Position numbers and translations under genes: made by a program. DNA of 64,000 nucleotides from Lunularia cruciata (taxonomy: Eukaryota > Streptophyta > Marchantiopsida > Lunulariales > Lunulariaceae): contig OX419760.1 of NCBI GenBank assembly GCA_948567375.1, positions 4,278,001 through 4,342,000 of the forward strand. Direction: 5' to 3'. The notes beneath the pieces were generated by a model that saw only the letters and a list, made by a program, of their open reading frames with translations, had not been told where the DNA came from and did no database searches. Positions 10,753-21,185 of the stretch are shown piece after piece; position 1 is the first letter of the stretch, and every line of letters starts with the position of its first letter.

Positions 10753-11286
10753 ATGAGGAGTTTGAGAGCAACAAAAAGCATGTTTGGGTGTTTAGATTCA
10801 TCTTGGGAACATGGAGGGTCGTCAAGAGCAAAAATTGAGATTATGCAAGGTTCTCCCCAAGGGTTTGAGGTGATTGTAGGGGTGGATTTGAGGAAAAGAG
10901 AGTTTACAATAGAATTTGAAGAGAGTGTTGAGAGGATCCAAAAACCTACACCACTTGGAGGAAAGAGTGAATCTAAGTGTTTTCTATGTGGAGAGAAGAG
11001 ACATAAGGCAAGTTCATGTCCATTGACCTTTGAGAGCAAGAGATTGAGGGAAAGGAGAGGCTTACTTGACTTGGGTTTGCATGTTGGACCTTCTTCACCA
11101 AGATTGGGAAGGAGAAGATCTAAGACCAAGGAGTTGTGTGAGGTCTGTGGAGTGGAAGGACTTCCAAAAGGACATGAGTGTAGTGGAGTAAAAGCATTTT
11201 TGGAGACTTTGGTGAAGGATCTTGGAGAGAGTCTTAGTACAGCTACAGAAATACTACCACCTTCATCAGCTAGTTCTCAAGATTAG
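10753..11286 (+). CDS. ORF0 of F1: extra reading frame between LTR and gag, two Cys/His motifs
   Basis: The open frame has its first ATG at 10753 and about 177 residues. The middle has a CCHC zinc knuckle, CFLCGEKRHKASSC (C-x2-C-x4-H-x4-C, about 10978-11019). A second cluster, CEVCGVEGLPKGHEC (C-x2-C-x8-H-x-C), lies at about 11132-11176, and the protein ends in a Ser-rich tail. Equivalent frames exist in F2 (24852-25268) and E (32794-33153), so ORF0 belongs to the family. Ogre-type elements of the same broad group are known to carry an ORF1 of unknown function before gag; this may be its counterpart. Nucleic-acid binding is inferred from the knuckle only. Confidence 0.65.
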   Translation: MRSLRATKSMFGCLDSSWEHGGSSRAKIEIMQGSPQGFEVIVGVDLRKREFTIEFEESVERIQKPTPLGGKSESKCFLCGEKRHKASSCPLTFESKRLRERRGLLDLGLHVGPSSPRLGRRRSKTKELCEVCGVEGLPKGHECSGVKAFLETLVKDLGESLSTATEILPPSSASSQD

Positions 11287-12773
11287 TGATGGAGATAATC
11301 TTTCAACTTATGGATAAACTATCCATGAGAGTTAGATTAATATGCACTCTAGGATTTGATGTTGATATAGAAATCTTGGAGCAACCTAAACCTTTTGTGT
11401 TCCCTAGAGTGGATTATTCTTAGATGGTGTTAGTCATGTATATACTCTATTAGTAATAGAGTGAGAGAAAAAAAAAATTTGAGAGAAAAGAAAGATAGTG
11501 AGGGGTTAAGATGGGGAAACTTCCGGTTTTCTTTGGCAAGGATGGAGAAGATGTGGAGGCCTTTGTGAGAGACTTCAAGAGAGCTTGCATAGGAAAAAAT
11601 GATAAGAAGAAGAATGAGTGGGCCTCATTATTACCAGATTTCTTTGAGGATGCAGCACTTACATGGTATGAGTCAGAATACCAAAAGAGAGAGAGAGAGA
11701 TGGGGAAGAGGAGTCTTGGGAGACTTTGACTTCAGCACTCATTGAGAACTTTCTTCTTGATGAGAGTTATGAGAGATTGATGAGTGAGGTTACATTTCTC
11801 AAGCAAGGAGATGGAGAGAAAGTGAGAGTCTATGTGGAAAGAGTGGAAAAGTTAGAGTCCAAATTTTGCATAGTGTTGAGGAAGGGTGGGGATGATGTGA
11901 AGACTACAATGATTGGCATAGGGGCCATGCTCACCAAGAATTTTGTGGGAGGGTTGAGACCACAAATTAGAAGCAAGGTGAGATATGAGAAACCTTCTTC
12001 CAAGGTTGAAGCTATCAAGATTGCAATTCGTATGGAGGAGAGTTTGGAAGGGGATGAGAGTGATTTGGTGGTGAAGGAGGTTGTGCATCCTCCTCAAGGC
12101 TACGAGTATGGTGGAACTTCTGATACTTTGGTGACAAGGGTTGCACCACAAGTAGTAGTTGCTCCAATTCTTGCACCTCCACCAAAGGATCCACTTCAAA
12201 CCATCACGGAACAACTTGCGGATCTATGGTGCCCACATTTTTTGTTTTTTCAAAATAAAGAAGAAGAAGTGTATAGAGAAGTCGGATTGCGCCTGTATGG
12301 CTGAAGAAGGTGAAGAAAAGAGTCTTCAGGATGAAACCCGAAGTAAAGTGACTTTGGGTCATAAGGCAAAGTACTCGGACATGCCCTGTCAACATACAAC
12401 CCAAAGTAAATTGTCTTTGTATTGGGGGGAGCTCAACTCGAGGTGAGGACAGTCTAACAACCTTTCGTCGGGGCAAGAAATTCAAGAAGGGACCGTTCAA
12501 AAACCGGTGGCCCATACGTGCGAAGGTTGAGTGATAGTGATAGGTGCATGCAGGAGGTGTGATTTCTTGGTAGAAACTCGAAGTGAAGAAAGACAAAGAA
12601 GCGCAACTCTATAAAAATCAAACTCGCAACGACGAAATGTCGAATAATTTTCCTTCGCTGTTGAGAATTCATCTTGCAAGTGATCATGGGAAGGGAAATA
12701 GATTTGGAATCACGTTAGTGCATAAGGGAGAAGTTGCGAGAGTGAAATCAAGAGATAGTAAGAAGGCAGAGAG

Positions 12774-13441
12774 ATGGGAGGAGGAAAGAAGAACTCTGAA
12801 TTCACAGTGAGAAATCATGTGATTTGGAGGTTAGATGTAATAGATAGGATCAAAGTCTTGAGCCGACTTTGGATCATGTTTTTGGCATGGAACTGGAATG
12901 TGAGCTTTCCAGGTTTCATGACAAAAATCATCGAGAACAAGTGTCTCAATGGACCCGAGGAAGAAGGGAAGAGTCGGATTGGAGACTCGTACTCGGGAAG
13001 GAAGCAGGCTCGGAGCAGGGGGGCATGTTCTTGGGAAAGGGAGAGATAGCTCAAGAAACCCAGGAGGTGAGAGATGCCTTCTTGTCAAAGCGGACGAAGA
13101 ATGGGTACAGAGTTGAGAGCTACAAAGACCCTATGAAGAGAGGAATCATGAATGCACTGATGGCCATCCTGAAGCCGGAGATAACCACTTATGTGATGAA
13201 ACACCAAGCGGTGTTCTTTCACAAGCTATTCGCAGGAGAACCAATCAATTGGGTGAGGTGTTTCCATGGGAGAACGAGGCAAATGGTGTGGAATTTGAGG
13301 GATAAGTCACCTCCACACTATATCGTGCCATTTGCAGCGCATTTCTACCTTGGGCTCAATTTGTTGAACACGGTGGAGCGGACTCGGATGGTGTCGCACT
13401 TCCATCCTGACTTGCAAAAGGAGGTTGATGTCGAGGAGTAG
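12774..13441 (+). pseudogene. C-family unrecognised N-terminal domain (copy in C1)
   Basis: Two overlapping frames, 12774-13049 and 12869-13441, give one protein broken by a frameshift near 12960. Motifs in order: FLAWNWNVSFPGF, DWRLVLGKEAG, NGYRVESYKDP, INWVRCFHGRTRQMVW, PHYIVPFAAHFYLGLNLL and MVSHFHPDLQ, with a TAG at 13439. The same order occurs in C3. The INWVR...RQMVW and PFAAHFYLG segments are the best conserved. I do not recognise the family and see no metal-binding or nuclease triad. It could be a captured host domain or a gag-like protein of a non-autonomous element. Confidence 0.55.
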
Positions 13442-13579
13442 CAATACATCTTGCAAATCAGGAGCACCGACGACTACTACACAAAGACAAGGAAGAACAT
13501 GGAGGTCGCAGTGACTACCCTGAATACAAAGAAGAGGAGTCGGCAAGGCAAAGCTGAAGACACGAAGAGGCAACCCGAG

Positions 13580-14240
13580 GCAATGTATGGTAGTGATCGA
13601 GTCAGAGGATGAAGACTCGGAAGGTGATGCCGAGCTTAAGACTGAAGACTCGGAACACGAGGAAGAGCCTGAGCTAACGCTGCAGAGTGGAGATATGAGT
13701 AGCGACAGCAAAGGAGGAGATATGACATCGGCGCCAGCGGCTGAAGAAGATCAAGAAGAAGAAGTGTAGGCAGAAATTGAAGCCAAAGATAATACACAGT
13801 TGGAAGACAAAGTAATTGTGCCCAAAGAGAAGAAGATTGCAGTGCAAAGAGGATTTTGCTTGAGACGCAAGGTGAAATGTGAAGCAGGGCCAAGTAAGGC
13901 AAAGGAAGACGTGAATGAAAGCTTGGGAAGTGAGGCGTCGATTCTGATACGATGACTACAGCGAAGAAGGCAAGTATCGGGAGAACACGAAGTGAGAAGA
14001 GAGACCACTCCGTAGGTTGAAGTAGTTGCGAGTGATGGAGTAGAGTACCTGCGGGAGATCGTGTGCCCATTGTTGGTGAAGTTGGAGCACAAGAAGAAGG
14101 AAATGCAGTTGACTTGTTTGGAGGTAAAGACTGTATTGCAGGTATTGACCAGATTAGAAGAAGAGAACTTGGAGTTGAAGAAGAGTATAACCCGAGGTGA
14201 GGAGGAAAGGGAAGTTGTGCCTTTAGTGGAGGGGTGGAAC
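13580..14240 (+). pseudogene. C-family acidic and coiled-coil segment (C1)
   Basis: An acidic frame at 13587-13769 (ESEDEDSEGDAELKTEDSE and similar) is followed, after stops, by a Lys/Glu/Leu-rich segment at 14061-14240 with coiled-coil character (LTRLEEENLELKKS). C3 shows the same order in one open frame of about 255 residues, so C1 is a decayed copy. The arrangement (folded N-terminus, acidic linker, coil) is preserved between copies. Confidence 0.45.
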
Positions 14241-14985
14241 ACAATTCTGAGGCAAAGTTATTTTGCAGTGAAGTGCCATTTTTGGGAGAGCCTGAATCAT
14301 CACAATCAAGATTGTTTGGAAAGATTTGATGGAGTTGTGATTATGGAGTGTGAATTTGTGACAAGATTGCGAGTCAGTGCTTGTTACTCTCTTCTGGGTG
14401 TGGTTTCTACCTAAGAGGCTAAAGACGCAATCAAGAAGAACTGAAATTGTTACTTTGCTTTGTATTTGGAAATTTCTGACTTGTATCTCTGCGGGAACGA
14501 ACTTTACTTACCCAATTACCGCAAAAGTGATATTTGCCGGGTTGTCACAGGATCTCAAGATCAATGTGGTGCAACTATGGGAGAAGAGAAAGGTGGATCA
14601 AAATGTAGAGAGAAGGCCTAGGAGTTATAGAAACTATCCATATAGAGGAAGTCAACCAGCCAACAATTTCAATGATAGAAATTGTTTTGGTTGTGGAGGA
14701 AAAGGCCATATCCAAAGGAATTGCCCAAATTCCACTTACCATGGAGGAAGGAGTTATGAGGGAGCCAATAGAGGGAAAGAGGGTGGTAGTGAAACCCAAG
14801 TGGCTCCTAATCCAAACAAGGGTAAGAGGATAGCATCCATAGATATGGTGTAGAGCAAGTATGAGAAGGGAGAGTGCTCAAACTCCAAGAGTCTTAATTT
14901 GGAGCTTTTGGCACAAGAGAAGAAGAGAGCTTGTTTTGCAGAGGATGTTCACTCTTCTCAAGGATTTACTCCAAGTGAGGATACT

Positions 14986-16876
14986 GTGTGACAACCTGGC
15001 AAATATCACTTTTGCAGTAATTGGGTAAGTAAAGTTTGTTCTTGTAGAGATACAAGTCAAAATTGGTCAAATACAAAGCAAAGTAACAATTGTAGTTCTT
15101 CTTGGTTGCGTCTTAATTTCTCAGGTAGAAACCACACCCAGAAGAGAGTAACAAGCACTGATTCGCAATCTTGTCACAAATTAACACTCCATAATCACAA
15201 CTCCATCAAATCTTTCCAAACAATCTTGATTGTGATGATTCAGGCTTTCCCAAAAACGACACTTCATTGCAAAACGACTTTGCCTCAGAATTGTGTTCCA
15301 CCCCTCCACTGAAGGCACAACTTCCTTGATCAAAATTGCTTCACATCAACTTTGCATTGCACTCACAAATGCAGAATACTACCAACACTACAATTCCTCT
15401 CAGATCTGTCAAGGCATTGCTTCGATTGCACTTCACTCAGGATCAAACACACAGAATGAAGATCAAGGCTGTGGAATCCAACATCCAACAAACACTCTGA
15501 CTTGCACTTCAAATTTCTCCATACACTCACAAACATAGACACAAAGTTGATACTCAGAATCAAGCTCAAGTGACGAGTACTGCTTCACAGCACTTTGCTT
15601 TATCTATTCTTAGAAATTATGAGCACTGAACAACATGATACTGCGAATGCCACTCTTAAGTAGTGAACAAATCAACAGTTCTCTTCCTAATACACCTCTT
15701 CCTAATGACTCTACAAACCTGCAGATCTGAAATGACAATGCAACCATTCATATCTGTCTATTCAAATCTCAAATCTATTACTACTCCAATCCGATGTCTA
15801 CTTCTTCTTCGGCTTTCAAACTTGAACCCGAAGTAACTTTACTTCCTACTGCTCTGTCCTCGGGTTTCACAACTCCTAATTCCTCCACTAATTCTAGCAT
15901 TTCTCCTTCTTGATATGAAATTCCTATCATAGTTAAGTCGTCTAAATCTCTATCTCCCGACCCACTCTTCTCTAAAGTGTCAAATGTCAAATCCAAAGAC
16001 ACCTGCACTCCTATCTTTCTTACCTCGGGTTTAACTACTATCAATTCCTTTACTAATTCTACTGTGTCATCATCAAGAATTGTAATTGAAAGCATGGGTA
16101 CACTATCTACACCTTCAATTTGTAACCCATTTTCCCCTAATCACTCATGTTACTAACCCGAAGACACTTACTGTCTGATCCTACACTTTAGGTTTATTCA
16201 CTACTGCTACTTCTCCTTCAATTCATGTTCCATTTTCAATTAGTACTGAAATTGAAGTCATGGGTATTCTAACTATCCTCTTTCTCTACTCTAACTTTCT
16301 CTCATGCTTCCCGGAAGATTCCCGAAGTCACCTTCACTACACTCTGAGGTCTGGTTACCTCAAATTTAGTGATCTTCATCTTGAGGTGAAGTCTTTAGAC
16401 CCAAAGTCATGTAAACACAAAGTACGAAGTACGAAGTCCGAAGTCACATTGATCCGAAGAACCTCAACCCAAAGTACATCTACTCTTGAAACTTCAAATG
16501 CTTGTAACTTCTTCTACAAACCTCCAAACTTTGCGATTTTGGTGGCAATGGAAAGCCCTCAACAAGACACTTCCAACAAAGTATAGCACGCTTGATTTGG
16601 AATTGTCGTCATTGAGATATGGTCCCCGCAAGAATCCTGACCTGTAACCTCCATTCCTCCTTCGGCGTCTGATCCAAATTTTTCCTCCTCTGACACGAAG
16701 TAAGCTTCTTCGGGTTTGATCCAGTCCAAATCCTTCCTCCTTTTACATGAAATTGACTTCCTTGGCTTGAGCAAAACACAAGTTTCCACTCATTTCTTCT
16801 CCATTTGGTTTCAATTTGGTTTCAACAAAGCACTTTTTCTTCAAAACTCGTCCAAAATGAAAAAGGTGGGTACCAC
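14986..16876 (-). mobile_element. C-family element, copy C2 (1.9 kb, inside F1)
   Basis: The duplication ATACT at 14981-14985 and 16877-16881 flanks it; without it, F1 reads GATACTCCTATGTC as in F2 (about 23470-23485). Left end GTGTGACAACCTGG, right end GTGGGTACCAC. Coding blocks read on the minus strand, opposite to C1. It keeps the C-terminal acidic module (15781-16095) but lacks the N-terminal domain, so it is an internally deleted derivative. The left-end stem GCAAA/TTTGC is intact, and the outer stem survives with wobble pairs. Confidence 0.8.
15781..16095 (-). CDS. C-family C-terminal acidic module (C2)
   Basis: The open frame of about 104 residues holds VSLDLTFDTLEKSGSGDRD, matching the C3 module at 2602-2937, between two related segments (VELVKELIVVKPEVR and LELVEELGVVKPEDR). 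These look like an internal duplication of about 45 residues. Unknown function; kept open although the rest of the protein is gone from this copy. Confidence 0.4.
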   Translation of the reverse strand: MLSITILDDDTVELVKELIVVKPEVRKIGVQVSLDLTFDTLEKSGSGDRDLDDLTMIGISYQEGEMLELVEELGVVKPEDRAVGSKVTSGSSLKAEEEVDIGLE

Positions 16877-16881
16877 ATACT

Positions 16882-19050
16882 CCTATGTCTACTAGGAGCA
16901 CTCCCACCTCAACACCATCAACAACAAAGACTCTAATGAAGAAGTTGGGGATGGAGGATTTCTTGATTTCAAAGCAACAATGGAACTATAATGTGTTGGA
17001 GTATGTTGGTAGTCACAAGGCTAACATCACAATGGGCCAATTAATTGCTTTGGACCCTACCTTGAGAAAGGAGCTTAGAGGTGGTTTGAGTTCTACAAGG
17101 AGCAAGAAGAAGAAGAAAGCAAAAGCTCCTGTATCAATGGGGGTGGTGGATGCCAAGCCAGCACCATGGGAGGCTTGTGAATATGCCTCCAAGATTGATG
17201 TGAGAGTGAATGGTCACAACATCAAGGATGCATTGGTTGATGGAGGATCAGCAGTAAATGCCATGTCAAAAAGGTTGATGAAGAAGTTGGGTATGATACC
17301 CTCAAGACCTTCAACATTTGTGGTGAGCATGGCAAACAAGCAACAAGTTCAACAAGTAGGGATGATGGATAAAGTGGTAGTTTCAGTTATGAGAGTTCAA
17401 AATCTCATGACTTTCCAAGTCTTGAAGGATTCAAGCTATGACCTACTTCTTGGGAGGCCATGGTTGAGAGCAGCACGCACAACTGATCGATGGCACAAAG
17501 GGTACTTGAGGATTGGGCCATCAAACCATAGGGTCACAATTCCTATGACTAACACCACCAACACTTCACATTCAAATACACCATCTTATGATTATTGGGA
17601 ATCAGATTCTGAAGAAGGAGCTTCAAGTGTGGACACAAGCATGAAGAGGAGATTTCCACGGGGGAGGATGAATCTGAATCTGATTCAGATGTGTATCCTT
17701 TGTTGGCTATGGATTTTGCACCTAAGCCAAAGGTTTTGAAGGACCCAGATAAATCACCATTGACACTTGAGGAGGTAGAGAGAAGGTTATCTACCCTCAA
17801 GTACAGCCCAAATGTTACCAAGGAGGAGAAGGTGAGATTTGAGGAGATTTTCCGCAAATTTATCCATGTTTTTGCTTTCAGTTACAAGGATTTGAAGGAA
17901 GTCACCTTGGAGGAGCACAAGATAGAGGTGGAGCCACATGCAAGACCAATCCACCAAAAACAACGTCGCATTAGCCCACCAATATCTTTGTTGTGAAGGA
18001 GGAGATTGATAAGCTCAAGGAGGCTAGATTTATCTTTGAGATAGAGAATTCAGAATGGGTGTCTCCAATTGTCATTGTGAAGAAAAAGAATGGCAAGCTT
18101 TGGGTATGTGTGGATTACAAGAAGCTCAATGTTGTTACCAAGAAGGACTACTACCCATTGCCATTCATTGATGAGATCTTGGAGGAGGTTGCAAGTCATG
18201 AGAAGTACAATTTTTGAGATGGTTATAGTGGATATAACCAAATCAAGATTACACTAGACCATCAACAACTCACCACATTCACCACATCTTGGGGAACTTA
18301 TGCTTTCAAGGTCATGTCTTTTGGGCTTTGCAATGCTCCAACCACATTCCAATGGTTCATGAACAAGGTATTTGAACCTTTCATTGGGAAATTTGTGAGA
18401 GATCTCATTGATGACTTTTGTGTCTATAGGAGCAAGGAGGAGCACTTTGAGCACCTAATCAAGGTCTTGCAACGCTTGGATGAGGCAAATGCATCACTCA
18501 ACCTAGAGAAGTTCATTTTTGGATGTGAAGAAGGTCTACTTTTGGGGCACATCATCTCCAAGGATGGAATAGCAGTTGATCCTGAGAAGGTGAGGAAAAT
18601 CTCAAACCTTTCATTCCCTTCAAGCTTGACAAAGTAACGCTAATTCTTGGGGATGGTTGGGTATTATAGGAGGTTCATCTTCTCATTTTCCAACAAGGCT
18701 TATGCATTGACCATCTACATGAAAAAGGGTGTAGATTACATGGTGATTTTGGAAGACAAGGAGGCTCTCAAAGCTTTTGAGGAGCTCAAGCAATCCCTTG
18801 CTGTAGCTCCAATTCTTGCTAAACCTGATTGGAGTAAGCCTTTCATCCTCTACACTGATGCTTCTAATGTAGCTATAGGATGCACTCTTAATCAATTAAA
18901 CCAATATGGGCATGATCATCCAATAGCTTATGCTAGTAGGCAGATGGTTTCAGCAGAGAAGACCTACTCTGTCATGGAGAGAGGAGGGTTGGCAGTGATC
19001 TTTGGTCTCAAGAAGTTTAGACACTACTTGATTGGAGGGAAAGCCACCAT
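16882..19050 (+). pseudogene. Element F1 protease, RT and RNase H (N-terminal part), cut by F2
   Basis: Frame 16885-17739 carries the linker and protease, with DALVDGGSAVNAMS as the retropepsin-like active-site segment and DLLLGRPWL after it. A one-base loss near 17645 shifts the frame, which continues as 17691-17996 and 17993-18217. RT motifs: VKKKNGKLWVCVDYKKLN, then DGYSGYNQI preceded by a TGA (18215-18217, GGA in F2), FGLCNAPTTFQ, and the catalytic LIDDFCVY near 18400-18424. RNase H begins with FILYTDASNVAIG (about 18842-18880). F2 cuts it after the GGKAT segment; the rest lies at 26870-28384. Confidence 0.85.
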
Positions 19051-19056
19051 TTTTTG

Positions 19057-19745
19057 TGAGCTGGCCTGTCTTTCACTCAGGATGAACCTCTGATGGCTAT
19101 TATGGTAGCGCACCATGGACTAAGAAGGCAAGGAACCCCAATTCCATCATACTCCTCCAAGGCTAACACTCCAAGACTCAAGTCATTGCTCACTAGAGAA
19201 CTCAATGAGAGATAGATAGTTGCAAATGAAAGGATGATGAGTACCTCCTCACCCCTTGTTTATATACTTGTGAAATAGTTACGGACCAAAGTTACTAATT
19301 ACCATAGTAACTCAAGTTACTAGACTAAAAGTCAAGTAAAGTCAAAAAGTAGAAAAGAATATCCATTCACATGTGCATATTCCCCTAAGCATGTGGTCTT
19401 ATCTTGACCCAACCACTAAGTCAAGGATTCCTTCACATGGGCTATCAGGGACTAAAGAAGAATCCAAAACAAAAAGGCTTGCGGGCCCAAGAGTTCTCAA
19501 CTCTTTCCTCAAAGCCAAACACCTAGGAATAATACCAAGTCAACACACTAAAATCCAAAATAGTGGTGCTCATCTTTTCTACTTCCTTTAAAGTAAGGTC
19601 CCCTTTATCTTAGCTATGACTAACTTTAGCTAACCATGACTAATATAGAACCATCCTTTATCTCTATATAAATAATATCTCTTAAGTACTTGTAATACCA
19701 AGCTAAATATCACAATACCACACACATGCACAAATAGGTGTTACA
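19057..19745 (-). repeat. Element F2 3' LTR
   Basis: The repeat runs from TGAG (19057) to the reverse of TGTAACACC (19745). It is nearly identical to 26180-26869. Differences cluster in the first 30 bases, near 19448 and near 19590-19612. Directly right of it, the reverse strand has a purine-rich polypurine-tract region. Confidence 0.88.
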
Positions 19746-20060
19746 TTTACCAACGGACTAAGTTTTCACTTTGTCCTCAAAGTGAAGGCCTCTCTACCTT
19801 CTATGGTACAACTTCAACTTATCATGGTTAATCCTATCAAAGTGTTTTCCTCCCAACTCCTTGAGATCATAGGTGTAATTGCCCCACACCTTCTCTACTA
19901 TGAAATGTCCAAAGTACTTAGGCAAAAACTTCTTTTGCACTCTCTTGAATCAAATGGAGTCAAACAACATTACCCAATCACCTTCTTTGAAAGGCTCCAC
20001 CTTCTTCTTGCCTTGCCTCTTGTCATAGCTCTCCTTTTGTTTCCTTTAGGCTTGCTCCAC

Positions 20061-20906
20061 TCAAATCATAGCAATTGCTCTTGCCTCTTCCAACTCCATG
20101 AGTTGATCCTTCCTTGACTTCTCTACATCACCTCCTTGTGTTTTCTTCAATCTCTTATGAATGCTTTGGAAGGTAGGAAGATCAAAGTGAATAGGTAAGG
20201 TAGACTCAATACCATACACCAATTGAAATGGAGAATATCCGGTAGAAGTCTTCATGGTTGTCCTATACTCCCACAAAACTGCATGAATCCTCTTGTCCCA
20301 ATGATGTTTAGCCCCCTCCATTTCTGCATCTTTGGCCAACATCATGCACAAGGTCTGATTGGTTCTCTCTGCCAAGTCATTGGAATTTGGCTTATAGGAT
20401 GTAGTTACTCTATGTGTGATAGAGAAATGTCGTAGCATGGCTATAGTAATGCTTCCTGTAAACTCTCCTCCTCTATCAGAAACCAACTCCAAAGGGCATC
20501 CAAACCTAGTGATAATGCGTTCATAAAGAAATCTACCCACTTCATCTTCATTCTTGTCCCTCAATGGTCTAGCCTCAACCCACTTGGTAAGGTATTCAGT
20601 AACTACCACAATGTACCGATTGTTCCTTGGGGTTCTATTGAGAGGACCTACAAAATCAATTCCCCACTTCTCAAAAGGTCCTAGTAATGGAATTGATCTA
20701 AGTGGTGGAGTGGATGTAGACTTTCTAGCAAAAGCTTGAAAAACATGACAAGTTTTGCAATAATCAAGACAATCCTTGAAAATCCCTCTCCAATGGTAAC
20801 CTGCATCTAGAATCTTGAAAGCAGTCACCTTTCCTGCAAAGTGTCCTCCACACACTAAACCTTCATGAAACTCCTTTATGAGTAGGATAGACTCTTCCTT
20901 ACCCAT
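20061..20906 (-). CDS. Element F2 integrase
   Basis: The open frame of about 281 residues starts just after a stop and encodes most of a Ty3/gypsy integrase. It has the HHCC zinc domain (H...H before 20775, then CKTCHVFQAF, where the second Cys pair is still recognisable as CKTC). The catalytic core follows: GIDFVGPLNR (first Asp), LVSDRGGEF (second Asp) and SNDLAERTNQ (Glu). It would join element cDNA to host DNA. Downstream of the core the frame meets stops near 20060, so the C-terminal DNA-binding part is interrupted. No chromodomain is visible. F1 has the parallel region at 27300-28178. Confidence 0.85.
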   Translation of the reverse strand: MGKEESILLIKEFHEGLVCGGHFAGKVTAFKILDAGYHWRGIFKDCLDYCKTCHVFQAFARKSTSTPPLRSIPLLGPFEKWGIDFVGPLNRTPRNNRYIVVVTEYLTKWVEARPLRDKNEDEVGRFLYERIITRFGCPLELVSDRGGEFTGSITIAMLRHFSITHRVTTSYKPNSNDLAERTNQTLCMMLAKDAEMEGAKHHWDKRIHAVLWEYRTTMKTSTGYSPFQLVYGIESTLPIHFDLPTFQSIHKRLKKTQGGDVEKSRKDQLMELEEARAIAMI

Positions 20907-21185
20907 TGCTCTTCAAAGTAGACCATCAACTCCTTGGTGAAAAAGAATATCCTCCACCATTGTGTAAGGTCTAGATCTTGTTGCAAGGGCCTTCCTCTCC
21001 CTAGCATGCATCCCTTCTGGATAGTTACCTCTTGTCACAAAATCCACAATCTCCTTGTACTCCATTGGAACCTCTTGAGTGATTGAGATTGTCATGAGTT
21101 CCTCATCCGGGAAGGAATCATCCACTGGCTCATCTCCATCATGATCATAGGCTCTAGATAACAAATCAGCATTTGCATGTTTCTT

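Larger units (their letters stand above)
12226..14550 (+). mobile_element. C-family element, copy C1 (2.3 kb, inside F1 gag)
   Basis: C1 lies between two GATCT copies (12221-12225 and 14551-14555). Removing it and one GATCT restores the gag frame seen in F2 near 23890-23910. In this orientation it starts ATGGTGCCCACATTTTTT and ends CCGGGTTGTCACAG; its coding blocks read left to right. No LTR pair, no poly(A) tail and no good terminal inverted repeat are visible. Before the right end is the nested stem-loop also present in C2 and C3 (GCAAA/TTTGC within ACCCA/CGGGT, about 14509-14543). Confidence 0.8.
11511..14985 (+). pseudogene. Element F1 gag, split by C1 and truncated by C2
   Basis: The ATG at 11511 starts MGKLPVFFGKDGEDVEAF, and the capsid continues with DFFEDAALTWYESEY. 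A frame change near 11725 leads into 11726-12225, which has the segments NFLLDESYERL, RVYVERVEKLE and GGLRPQIRSK. C1 interrupts at 12225; its flanking GATCT copies are 12221-12225 and 14551-14555. Gag resumes with INVVQLWEKR and a zinc knuckle, CFGCGGKGHIQRNC (about 14683-14724), then a TAG near 14851. C2 follows at 14986. The protein would be the retrotransposon capsid and nucleocapsid. Confidence 0.8.

Noticed and set aside
13636..14244. Long minus-strand frames (about 202 and 163 residues) opposite the C1 acidic/coil region
   Set aside because: They are antisense shadows: Ser/Pro/Leu-rich composition mirrors the GA-rich coding strand, and C3 gives no matching antisense protein of the same order.
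12226..14550. C elements as Helitrons because of the terminal hairpin
   Set aside because: Helitrons insert between A and T without target duplication and end CTRR; C copies have 4-5 bp duplications and other ends.
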